A stretch of DNA of 64,000 nucleotides from Charina bottae (Eukaryota > Chordata > Lepidosauria > Squamata > Charinaidae): positions 13,562,001 to 13,626,000 of the forward strand of contig JALMGJ010000006.1 of assembly GCA_023362775.1 (NCBI GenBank), read 5' to 3'. The position numbers and the translations under genes were made by a program. Under the pieces are notes generated by a model that was given only the letters and a program-made list of their open reading frames with translations, was not told the DNA's origin and searched no databases. Shown piece after piece: positions 54,470-64,000 of the stretch. Within the stretch, counting starts at the first letter, position 1, and each line of letters starts with the position of its first letter.

Positions 54470-55197
54470 AACAGTCACTCACGCCCTTGTCATCTCCCGT
54501 ATAGATTACTGTAATGCGCTCTACATGGGGCTACCCCTGAAGAGTATCCGGAAGCTTCAGCTGGTGCAGAATGCCGCGGCGCGAGCAGTTATGGGTGCCA
54601 TGAGATCGGCACATGTAACACCTCTGCTACGCGAGCTGCATTGGCTACCAGTTTGCTTCCGGGTCCAATTCAAGGTGTTGGTGATTACCTTTAAAGCCCT
54701 ATATGGCATAGGGCCAGGGTACCTGAGGGACCGTCTCGTCCCGATAACGTTGGCCCGCCCCACCCATGCATGCAGAGAGGGCATGCGTCGGACCCCCTCA
54801 ACAAGAGAATTCCATCTAACGGGGTCCAGGAGACGTGCCTTCTCTGCAATAGCGCCCGCCTTATGGAATATCTTGCCCCCGGAGGTGAGACTGGCCCCTT
54901 CACTCCTGGCCTTTTGGAAGGTCCTTAAGACCTGGCTCTGCCGCTGGGCCTGGGACGACAGAGGCGGCAGTGCCTCCTGGGGTTGGCTGGCCCCGTAGTA
55001 ATACGATCCATCCTACGGTCCCCAATCCATCTTGGATTTTATGTAAATTATTATTATTATTGGATGTATTTTAAATATTGTTTTTGTATAGTTTTTAAAC
55101 TTTCAATTGTTGTAACCCGCCCAGAGTCCCTTGCAAGGGAGATGGGCGGGGAATAAATTGAAATAATAAAATAAATAAAAATAAAATAAATAAATAA
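54470..55197 (+). mobile_element. Young L2-like LINE 3' end
   Basis: This piece corresponds to 42790-43530 of the larger L2-like copy. By eye it differs at roughly 15-20 positions in the first 430 bases. The 157-codon frame from 54525 (MGLPLKSIRKLQLVQNAAAR to WGWLAP) is the open C-terminus. The tail GGGAATAAATTGAAATAATA matches the larger copy. It is 5' truncated. Confidence 0.92.
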
Positions 55198-55199
55198 AT

Positions 55200-56160
55200 T
55201 GAGTTCACATAACATGCTAAACTATTTGTCTCCTCCAAAGAAGGGGGGAGGGAGGGATAGGAAAAGAAGAAGCTGTAGAAAGTCAAAGTAAGAGATAGGT
55301 GCATTGGATATTCACAGGAGAGCAATGGGGAGGGAATGACAATGCATGCACAATTATACCGTCATGCAAATGCTGCAACTTGCATTACATGTCATGACTC
55401 AAGTACGTAGTGTTTGCATGATAATAGCATTCCTTGCATGCCCTTTATTTGATATTATTCTGGCCTGTTACAAATACCAACGAAGTATATTTTCTGCAAG
55501 AGATATAGGTGTATGTGCATTAAAGCAAAATAATAATAATATTAATAATAATAATAATAATAATAATATAAAAAGTTAAAAAGTTAAAATGCTTGGTAGT
55601 TCAGTTTGCACAACTCAGCTAAATCCTAAAGCCAGGTTAACAAAACACAACTGCTATGGCCAAATAAACAAACTATACTATGGCTTATTGTGGGGGGATT
55701 TGTTCACCCTACATGGTATAAAAATGACTCAGTTCCTAGAACACACTGAATCATAAACTACCCAACATCTTTCAGCATTGCATAATATGTTGTATGAAGA
55801 GAGGAAAATCTAGAGGGCATTTAACTGCAAAAACCACAGGATAATTTGAGAACCATTTAGCAGTATGATGGAATTTCTATTCAATTCTTCTCAAACTGGC
55901 CTGGATATAGTTGACATACAACATGCTTAACTTGCTTAATGAAGGCACCAAATATCATAAAGAACCTGGCCAGGATTAAAACTAACAGATTAAGCTGGCA
56001 AATCACAAACATCCCATGTACTGAGATTCTATCCCCTACGCCGTCTAGCCCAACAGGCTGCTCTGTTACCAACTCAAGTAACCCATGTCTTTTTTTTTTC
56101 TGGATTGGTGTGCATTATACAGAAGATCCAAGCCCTTGTATATGCTCTTTTCCCCATTCT
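55200..56160. other. No gene recognised; (AAT)n microsatellite
   Basis: An (AAT)n run lies at 55530-55567. The rest is unique sequence. The frame 55939-56298 enters the foldback element and has no domain. Confidence 0.45.
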
Positions 56161-56165
56161 GGAGA

Positions 56166-56617
56166 TGTAATGGAATGTGAGAATGACCTTGGAAGACGGG
56201 GGGAAGAGATGCTGCTTAGGGAACGATCAGATAAAAGGGGGAGGAGTCTGCAACTGAGTAACAGACAGAGAAAGAAATTTAGAAAGGATCTGCCCTAACT
56301 TGGCAGGTGGTAAAAAGGGACGGCAGGAGATTTGTACTTTCAGACTTGCAAGATTCTGTTAATGTAGCCTAACAATAAAGTAGAAGTAGCTCATCTGGTC
56401 CTGTTTCCTGTCGGGTTTACCTGGGAGGGCTGACATCAATCTTGCAAGTCTGAAAGTACAAATCTCCTGCCATCCCTTTTTCCTGCCTGCCAAGTTAGGG
56501 CAGATCCTTTTAAAATTTCTTTCTTTTCCCGTTATGCAGCTGTGGGCTCCTCCCGCTTTTATCTGATCGTTCCCTAGGCAGCAAACTCTTCCAAGGTCAT
56601 TCTCATATTCCATTACA
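56166..56617. mobile_element. Foldback LTR-like element, family 1, intact
   Basis: This 452-bp unit is flanked by an exact 5-bp duplication GGAGA (56161-56165 and 56618-56622). The left arm is 56166-56355 and the inverted right arm is 56439-56617. The arms begin TGTAATGGAATGTGAGAATG and end CATTCTCATATTCCATTACA. The 83-bp centre holds ACAATAAAGT (poly(A)-like) and ends GGCTGACATC. The left arm plus centre equals one LTR-like unit like that at 25372 (minus). The element is therefore one unit followed by an inverted, shortened second unit. A TATA-like GATAAAAGG lies at 56230. There is no coding region. Confidence 0.85.
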
Positions 56618-56624
56618 GGAGAAC

Positions 56625-58028
56625 TGCAAAGCAAACATAGAAGTTGTATGCGAGTTTGAACTATACTTCTGTTTCAGTTCTGGTACTATTTCAAGAAATG
56701 TAAATTTAGGTAAGTTAGCATTAAAATGCAAATTAAATCAATTTCTTCCCCATCCTGGTTTCCTGCTTCTTCATCTTCAGGAAAGGTTACCTGGTTTCTC
56801 ATTCACCCATGAAAATACCAAATGGTTCTTTGCAGGGATTCATGGCACCAATGTCATATTTGCCTTGGCAATTCTTTCTTTGCCTTTCAATTAAGGCAGG
56901 GGCCTCATAGGACTGACATATGTGGTGAGACTGTAGGTAATAATAATATTAGAGCAAGCTTGAAGTGTGTTCTTGCATTGGAGAGTTTGGGACCTAATTT
57001 GGTTCTATTCAGTTCCTCAATGCTGCCATGGGCTCCTAACAATGGCTCATTTGCATTATATTTCATTGTGACACAATTGTGTTTACCTAAAAGTCTCTAG
57101 AGGCAACAGGCAAACTTGAAACAGATGCAGTTGATGCAGAATGTGGAGAAAACAGTCAGCTGCTTAATGCTCTGGAAAGTCACCTGGATGACCTTTAGAA
57201 AAAATTGATGGCCACGTTCCCTTCCTTTGCACAGGCTTTGCAGAGGCTTGAGCTGGCTCAGAAGATGCTTTTCTAATAGCTTTTGAAAACCTGTGTGCTC
57301 AACCCAGTGCAAAGCTGAAAGCTCTCGATGTCCCAGAAAGCTATGTGGGCTGGGCTTTGCACCTGGAATAAACCCTAACCCTAATAAAACCTTCCTATTA
57401 AAAAAACAGAGAAAGCTTAGTGAAAAATCCAAGCACTGCTAACTAATTTCTACCAAGTGAAAATTGGAAGAAAACTTTGATGTTCAGATACAAACATTTC
57501 AGATTAAAGATACATGGGGAGGAATATAACTGGGCTTCTTATCTTCTCAGTACTCATCTGGATGATTTCAGAAAGCCCACAGAGAGGACATGAAAGCAAT
57601 AGATCTTTGTAGCACCTGATAACTGTTCAGTGCTATAATGTTTTAAGCCTGATAATTCCATTGGTTATCAGTCAATAGTTCTGACTGATAACCATTGATA
57701 AAACTCAGATTGCTTTAATGTTCTTTAAAGCCATCTAAACAGTCTATGAATGATTGTGTTCATTAAAAATTGTGGAATGAATAAGCACGTTCTTCAATGT
57801 GCCTTATTAATCTATTGCCAAGTGTTTTTATTGGATGACCCATCCCCAAATTTCTGCATGGAGATGATGAAGAAAACATATTTCCCCTCTCTCTTTCTTA
57901 GATCACGTTCCTTAAATCTGTCTTGTTATTTTTTTTTTTAATGAGACTTAATTATTCTTTTAAAAAATTGTAAGATACTCAGATTTGGGGCTGAGTGATT
58001 AATAAATATTAAATCAGAAATACATTAT
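56625..58028. other. No gene recognised
   Basis: Unique sequence. The minus frame 57097-57432 (111 codons) has no motif that I recognise. Confidence 0.35.
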
Positions 58029-58029
58029 T

Positions 58030-58228
58030 TGTCATTGGGGAAGATCCTGATGCTTAGGAAAGTTAAAAGGAATTGAAAGAAAGGCCAACCAAAGAGAAGC
58101 TGATTAGATAGTATCGCTGATGACAAAGCATATGGTGACAAGAATTCAAAGACACAGTTACTAGCATACATGAAGTGGTGTCCACTTGGTCATAAAGAGT
58201 CAGATGAAACGAAACAACTGAACAACAA
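58030..58228 (+). mobile_element. Bov-B-type LINE 3' end, strongly decayed
   Basis: AAGATCCTGATGCTTAGGAA, then AGATAGTATCGCTGATGACA, and TGGTCATAAAGAGTCAGATG followed by AAACAACTGAACAACAACTC track the Bov-B 3' end (compare 47620-47815) with many changes. It is much older than the other Bov-B copies. Confidence 0.7.
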
Positions 58229-58229
58229 C

Positions 58230-59538
58230 TCCACGCTCTCTGTAACTAAGATCCCCACTACTAATTGGCAGAAGGAAACCAGCAACCTTTATTACGATCA
58301 TTCGGAGGGAAGCCTCATTGCTTTCCCTCCTGGCCACTTTCATCAAGATTTATGTACATACCATGCTCTAGTGTCAACTTTCTTTAATCCATCCTTTTTC
58401 TACTTCTCTGTCAGTTTGTGTACTCTCTTTGCCATATAAAATAAGTTTCCATCACATCGACAAGGTAGCCTTTTCAGCAGAGGTGCTATGAGCAATGGGT
58501 CCGTGCAGAGGGGGAATAACCAGCTGAGCTATTAGCAGAGCTACATAAAAGAAAGCAGCTACTGCCTAATATTGGGGAAATAAATCCCCGAGTAATTAAG
58601 CCAGCCCAAACAAAAGGCTGCACAAAATAAGAAAGTCTGCAAGAATCTCTGTTATGCTTTGCCTTAACAGAACATGATTACTTTTGCTTTCCAGCTGCTG
58701 GTCCTCCTATGCTTGTACTTTCTTGCCCTTTTGCTATGCTAATGTGGGTTTGTTTTAAAGAGAGGCATTCTGGAAGTCAGCCCAATGGAAAAGCAACTCG
58801 CTCGTTTGTGGAATTTCTGCAGCCTATCAGAAGAACAGTTGCTTACTACTAAAGACTAGTTGCTTACAGAAGGAAGGGGGCATTGCACCATCTTTTGTAT
58901 TGCTTAGTGAAATGCGGTCGTGCAGAAAAAAATATCTGCATTATTTTTTTGCAATTCTCATTCAGTTGGATGAAAAAGAATTGGATTCCAAAAAACACTA
59001 TAAAGGAAAAGAGCATTTGGGTGGAATTCTCATGGGCAGAGTGTAATATTCTTGCATTTACTGTATTTAGGGATGAAAAGGCCACAAAGTGGAGATGAAG
59101 TCAGGAACCTCTGCAGAGAATCCAAGAGAGAGGGAATGTTGAGGCACGAGTGATGACTTCCACATGAAAATGCTGTGATTTACATTTTTGTGCCAGCCAT
59201 TGTGACGCAAGTACATAATTGTGGCATTTGCATGACGACATCATCCCGGTTTGTTTTGGAAACAGCTGATGCAGTGTGAATGTTCTGCCTTTTATTGCAG
59301 AAACCTCTCTTCCGCGGGCTGCTTTCTGCATTTTCAGTGAATCCTCAGGGACAATCTCAGAGTACTTCTGTCATTGGCTTTTTCAGACTGGGAAACTGAG
59401 GCATCAAAGAAGGCTTCTGAGTAAAAGAAAGTCAAAGGACACAGAACTAGCAGTGGGAGCATCTTCTACCATATCCAAGAATAATGCAAGCTCCAAAAAA
59501 CCATCATGAGAAACTGGAAGGAAATTTTCAAATACCCT
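58230..59538. other. No gene recognised; possible conserved non-coding block
   Basis: 58480-58780 is repeat-free and compositionally even. Nothing coding could be supported in either strand. Confidence 0.35.
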
Positions 59539-59546
59539 AAGCATAC

Positions 59547-59770
59547 AGTACAGTGACCATATTCCCTTGGAAAAAATAAAGGACAGACCTGAAAAAGGGA
59601 TAAAGAGGTTCTTAAGGATTTAAAAAAAATGTTTATGTTTATAACTTTGCTTTACAAAGGAAAATTCAAGAGCAAAACTGAGAAAATAAATAATTAAATT
59701 AAATAAATCCTAATGGACAGCTTCCTGAAATAAAGGACTGTCCGTTATAATGAAGGACGGATGGTCACTG
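59547..59770. mobile_element. hAT-type non-autonomous element (separate family)
   Basis: Ends TACAGTGACCATATTCCC and GACGGATGGTCACTG are inverted over about 12 bp. AAGCATAC (59539-59546) and TAGCATAC (59771-59778) form a 7-of-8 duplication. The interior is A/T-rich with AATAAAGGACAG and AAATAAAGGACTG repeats; no transposase. Confidence 0.7.
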
Positions 59771-59900
59771 TAGCATACAACAGAAAACCAGAAGTCTCAT
59801 TTGCAGACAAAAAGAACTAAGAAAGATGAACAAGGCAGATTTTAACACACATTAACCAGAGCTATCACCTTTTGATTAGAATGAAAAGACCACTTTCTCC

Positions 59901-60561
59901 ATTGGCGATCACTCATAGCCGAGTAAGATTGTCTTCCAAGGGTAAAATTTTAACAGTGGATCCATAAGTGGCTGTAAAGGCCAATTCTGGATCCGCCCAA
60001 CCTCCCACAATGAGGGGCATAGGTTTCCAGGTGGGAGACGGTCATGATGAGGGTTTGCTTGACGTGCCTTCCTTTTAGCTCTTTTTTCCCTTTCGCCCTG
60101 TACTTGTGCTTCTTCAAAGTCCATAGCGCCTTTAATAAAGGCTGACCTCCAATTGAAACGCTCATGAGTTAGGGCTTCCCAGTTCTCAATGCTGATATTA
60201 CATTTTTTTAAATTAGCTTTGAGAGTGTCTTTGAATCTCTTTTGCTGTCCACCAATATTCCATTTTCCATTCTTAAGTTGGGAGTAAAGTAGCTGCTTTG
60301 GAAGACGATGGTCAGGCATTCGAACAACATGGCCGGTCCAGCGAAGTTGATGTTGGATGATCATTGTTTCAATGCTGGTGGTTTTTGTTTCTTCTAATAC
60401 GCTAACATTAGTCCGCCTATCTTCCCAAGTAATTTGCAGAATTTTTCGGAGGCAGCGTTGATGGAATTTCTCCCGAATGAAGCGTAGAGTGTTTGAGGAT
60501 CGGGACATTCGCAGGGAGACCAAACTGCTTGTTTACAAAGCCATTGTACATTGTACTACCA
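59901..60561 (-). mobile_element. RTE-like LINE copy with inverted 5' end
   Basis: A perfect 12-bp duplication ACCACTTTCTCC (59889-59900 and 60562-60573) bounds a 661-bp insertion. Most of it (60476 down to 59901) is minus strand and encodes the C-terminus: IREKFHQRCLRKILQITWED, LRWTGHVVRMPDHRLPKQLL and, in another frame, a Zn-finger-like PHCGRLGGSRIGLYSHLWIH. The last 85 bp (60477-60561) encode the preceding part of the same protein on the plus strand: RVFEDRDIRRETKLLVYKAI. The 5' end is therefore inverted, with a short stretch lost at the joint. The exact LINE clade is uncertain. Confidence 0.85.
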
Positions 60562-60574
60562 ACCACTTTCTCCA

Positions 60575-61560
60575 CTGCCATCCCATCCAAATAATGCAAA
60601 ATATTCAAGCCATAAAGAATTTGTATAACCTATTTGTCAACTTTATTACTATAAAGGCTCATTTTTTCCCACTTGCCTGTGATTGAAAGGAAATTATCGG
60701 TCTATCAAGCAAAACACTATTGTCTTAATAAGTTTTACTGAAATTGTGGAAGTTGGGAGAGAAACTGAACTCTGGTGGAAAATAAATCTCAATAAGCAAG
60801 CATTTTAAAAAATCCATACAGTGTTGATTAGTAAAGATATATTATAGTTATGCCTGGCTGTAATTTTGAAAGGACAGATCCTGTGGATTGATTGCGTAGT
60901 TTTACAATCCACTACTAATCATGTTAACTTAGAAGTTGGGCGGCAGAAGAAATAAGTTCACTTTGAATTTTAATACATTTAATGCAAATGTAATTAATTT
61001 GCATCTCCTGGAACAGCCTGCAAAATGAAACAAGATCCATCTCCGCATTCACATTTCCTTGAGTTTTGCAGCAGCGTTCTTCAATGGCATAAATGCATGT
61101 GTTTGGAGAAATGGATATAAAAAGCATACAATGTTTAATGCAGACTTTTAAAATTTCCAAATGATGTGGAAAGAGAAGACAAGGACTTTAAGGCTGAAAA
61201 AAAAAGCCTTCAGAAATTGATGTTGAAATAGTTAGATTAATTATTATAATATGATTATAGATATAACTATAATAAATAAAGCCTCCTTCAAGTTGAACTA
61301 GTTTTCTTAGCAATAGCTCAGAAATGCCTTCTTGCAGATTTATTTATTTTTTTACTTCCATAGCTAGTCTACACCCATCCCAGATTTGCTGGAGGGGCAG
61401 GGATAAAACTGTATTAAGGTCATGCTTCAAAATTTTCATCTATGTTTGTGTGCATTTGTGTTATCAGTTAAATTTGCATCTGCTTGTGCATGTGTATTTT
61501 CAGGTTAAAATTTGCGAACGATGTGTCTTTAACTTTTACAAAAGGTAAAGCTGTCTGTGG
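60575..61560. other. No gene recognised
   Basis: AT-rich unique DNA. The minus frame 60924-61160 and plus frame 61324-61548 have no domain. Confidence 0.35.
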
Positions 61561-61564
61561 TTTT

Positions 61565-62335
61565 CACATTACTTAGGCCTTATTTGAATCCATATACAGT
61601 AGGTTAGGGTTGGGGTTAGGGTTAAGTGAATCACTCTGGGGCTGCTGTGGTTTAAAAAGCTCTTTTTTCCTGCATTCAAGGGAGTGATTTTAAAACAGCA
61701 TAGAAATAAAACCTTTAAAAAAAAGGGGGGGCAAATGCAGGCTGTGGCTTAAAATTGGGGTCCTTTTCCTGCATTCAAGGCACTGATTTTAAAACTCCAC
61801 AAAAATTAAAAGTGTCATTAGCCTATTATTTATTTCACAAAGCATAAAATAGGGTTTGCTACCCAAATACAGTGCAGCATAGGGCTCTGTTAATTATTCA
61901 CTTTACTTAGTTTTGATTTGAATCCATATAGGATTAGGAATAAGGTGTGTGGTGGCTCAGCAGGTTAGACGCCAGGTTTGTCGATAAGAAGATCACAAGT
62001 TCGGAGCTTCGAATCCCTAGCCCTGCGTGACGGAGTGAGCTCCCGCACTCGCCCCAGCTCTTGCCAACCTAGCAATTTGAAAGCATGCAAATGCAAGTAG
62101 ATTAATAGGTACCACTTCGGTGGGAAGGTAACAGCGTTCTGCGCGTGTCATGCCGGCCACATGACCGTGGAAGCGTCTTCGGACAACGCTGGCTCTTCGG
62201 CTAACAAACGGAGATGAGCACCGGCCCCTAGAGTCGGACACAACTGCACAAATGTGCGGGGGGAACCTTTACCTTTAGGATTAGGAATAGGTTTGGGGTT
62301 GAGCTAATCATGCACTCTAGGGTTGAGTGTCACCC
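61565..62335. repeat. Diverged direct repeats with TTAGGG-like stretches
   Basis: Two blocks recur. CACATTACTTAGGCC-TTATTTGAATCCATAT at 61566 matches CACTTTACTTAG-TTTTGATTTGAATCCATAT at 61900. TTTTCCTGCATTCAAGG(G/C)A with GTGATTTTAAAAC occurs at 61667 and 61765. GGTTAGGGTTGGGGTTAGGG lies at 61602, and GGATTAGGAATA motifs follow. A family A SINE (61943-62277) is inserted in it. This could be an old tandem array or an unnamed element. Confidence 0.55.
61943..62277 (+). mobile_element. tRNA-headed SINE (family A), full length
   Basis: Head AGGTGTGTGGTGGCTCAGC through CCTTTACCTTTA tail. It is flanked by a perfect 12-bp duplication GGATTAGGAATA (61931-61942 and 62278-62289). Confidence 0.95.
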
Positions 62336-62639
62336 TTTTCTTGATGGGATTGGATTCAACACATCATGTCCAGTAGGAGTCATGACTTTGTGACTCCAGC
62401 ATCAGGTGGTTGGGGTAGGGATGTCATATCTGGTTAGGGTCATGACTTGGTGAGGTCTGCATCATGTGGTTCATTTACTTTGATGATGTCACTGATTCAA
62501 CGAACAGATAAGCAACCGTTAAAGTTAATATACTGTACACTATGACTACTCCCATCTAAACACTATCCCAGGGTGACGTTGCTTAACTTTTTAAAACATC
62601 AGCCACGGTCAGCTAGATGCTGCCAAGAATGGCAAGAAT

Positions 62640-62775
62640 ATGTATTGTGATCCATCTTGGGTGGCAGCCACTAACTGTCCCAACTGATCTCAAAAGACTA
62701 AGCAAGTCCAGACCTGGTTAGTCTAGATGGCCACTGCAACTGCAGCACTCTCTACTCTAACGTCTTGAGAATGTC
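62640..62775 (+). mobile_element. Possible 5S-rRNA-derived SINE remnant
   Basis: CTGATCTCAAAAGACTAAGC, then AGACCTGGTTAGTCTAGATG resemble the internal promoter region of 5S rRNA (compare 'ATCTCGGAAGCTAAGCAGGG' and 'GCCTGGTTAGTACTTGGATG'). It is followed by CAGCACTCTCTACTC. The match is diverged and is by recall. 5S-derived SINEs are known in amniotes and squamates. It is not a functional 5S gene. Confidence 0.5.
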
Positions 62776-63085
62776 TCTGAAAGCCAGAGGATGTATCACT
62801 CCATTATGACTACAGAGAATTGCAGGGAAATTAAAATACCATGTTAGCCACCAGGCGTTGCTACATTGTGGCAAAATATAAATGAAGCAAACAACAAGCA
62901 AACAGAAAAATCAATAAAATGCGGGGGGGGGGTAGCACTGATTAGCTTTTGATGATTGCAAAAAGATAGAGAAGAAAAAGGGAAGAGAAATGGGGTGATG
63001 ATCTTGGATCAGGCTTTCAGGAAATGCCTCATAGTGTTCACTTCACAGTATAGTAATGGAATGGTGATAAGTGGGAACCTTCTGA
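62776..63085. other. No gene recognised
   Basis: Unique sequence with a G-run near 62922-62930. Confidence 0.35.
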
Positions 63086-63092
63086 TCCTAAA

Positions 63093-63216
63093 CAGTATTG
63101 CTCAACTTTGGTGATTTCCAGGTGTGTGGACTTCAAATCCCAGAATTCGACAGCCAGCATGGCCATTGATGAGAATTCTGGGAGCTGAAGTCCACACACA
63201 AAAGTTGGAAACACTG
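63093..63216. mobile_element. Palindromic hAT MITE, diverged
   Basis: CAGTATTGCTCAACTTTGG to AAAAGTTGGAAACACTG around two inverted CCCAGAATTC/GAATTCTGGG blocks. It is the same family as 52155, with point changes. The duplication has decayed beyond recognition. Confidence 0.75.
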
Positions 63217-64000
63217 CTCTAGAAGGCCAATAGCTGACTGCATGGTTCTACTTCTCCAGGAACCCAGTACCAGGAAATAACAGCCTAAACTGGAACAGGC
63301 AGTGTGATTTCCCTGGATGTTGATGTACCCCATTGTGGACACTGTTAAAAGTACTGAGAATGTTTAGCCCTAAATCAGCAGACTACTGTAAATAAATACT
63401 AAACCATGTTAAGAAATAAGATATTAAAGAATGCATCTAAAGTATTCTGGTGTAAGATGATAATGATGATAATGAAAATAATTCCTTAGTCATTTGTGAG
63501 CTGAAATCCAACTTATAGTTAATGCGATGAATCCATGAGTCCAGTGGTTTCAACATTGTGTTGGCTTGTAGTTCTAGTTTGCTGCTTCCTAAAATATGCA
63601 CAGCTGCAAAGTTAAGTGTTTCTCCAGGGTGTTAGCATCTTGTTTGACAACAATATTTACAATGAGACTTTTGTTGCTTGCAAAATGAAACATGTGCTTA
63701 TATATCCCAGAGAAGAAGCCATTAAGAAACAGCTATTCCCCTGTCTGATGCATGGATGTCAGTCATTAAGTAACTTTCATTAATATTCATGCGGCTTATG
63801 TGCTACATTAACAGCAAGTAAAGATCAGGTTCTGGGTTGGCAATCCTTCAAGGCACGGGTGAGTTTGTGGCAGTGGGAGAGGCAGAGAGGAAAAAAACAT
63901 ATGATGTGCTGAAAAAGATCAGCATTTATTTTAAACCCAGGAGCCCAGAAATTATAATCTGTATTAAAAGCATATAACCAGCGAACAATAAGGGAACAAT
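63217..64000. other. No gene recognised
   Basis: Unique AT-rich sequence to the window end. 63740-63830 looks compositionally even, but there is no coding evidence. Confidence 0.35.

Noticed and set aside
56166..56617. Two separate LTRs that landed head to head
   Set aside because: Only one 5-bp duplication surrounds the pair, there is none between the arms, and the centre is continuous with the left unit.
57366..57386. CCCTAACCCTAAT as an interstitial telomere
   Set aside because: Two units are too few; the match is expected by chance in AT-rich DNA.

Overview
The window reads as intergenic or intronic DNA of a vertebrate, almost certainly a squamate reptile (lizard or snake). I found no host protein-coding gene, tRNA, rRNA gene or CRISPR array. 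Every long open frame belongs to a transposable element or is a by-product of simple repeats. The squamate call rests on the repeat set: Bov-B (RTE) LINEs, Sauria-type SINEs whose 3' end resembles Bov-B, a second abundant tRNA-headed SINE ending in CCTTTACC repeats, L2-like LINEs with a YQPPCC motif, CR1 remnants, and several hAT-type non-autonomous DNA elements. I cannot resolve the species.

Layout. 1-9.5 kb: unique AT-rich DNA with two tRNA-headed SINEs, a hAT element, and a decayed Ty3/gypsy element on the minus strand (gag, RT and integrase pieces, 3.9-5.9 kb). 9.5-17.5 kb: an old LINE split by an L2 fragment, a GC-rich hAT element, an LTR-like foldback remnant, and Sauria SINEs, one with a nested palindromic MITE. 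17.5-26.9 kb: Bov-B and RTE fragments, a Sauria SINE with an internal 102-bp triplication, another hAT element, a foldback LTR-like element containing a nested retroelement, a solo LTR and a CR1 3' end. 27-34 kb: mostly unique sequence with two hAT elements. 34.7-39.8 kb: a CR1 copy taken apart by nested insertions. 39.8-44.6 kb: a nearly complete L2-like LINE with a 723-codon RT frame, followed by older LINE debris. 44.8 kb: a compound purine microsatellite. 46-55.2 kb: Bov-B copies (one with both ends and a target duplication but internally deleted), a solo LTR, SINEs and a second young L2 3' end. 55.2-64 kb: a palindromic LTR-like element, a 5'-inverted (twin-primed) RTE-like insertion, a hAT element, SINEs and unique sequence.

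How the parts relate. Several LINE families are present beside SINEs that probably depend on them: Bov-B with the Sauria SINE, and an L2/CR1-type tail on a composite SINE. Insertion hallmarks are clear. Five related hAT elements each have an exact 8-bp target duplication. SINEs have 11-17 bp duplications. Two foldback LTR-like elements have exact 5-bp duplications. The most unusual structure is that foldback group: TG...CA ends, long inverted arms (167-190 bp) around a centre of about 83-85 bp, in two families with different arm sequences but matching arm/centre junctions.

All identities come from reading the sequence by eye. Family names are from memory and boundaries are approximate unless a target duplication fixes them.
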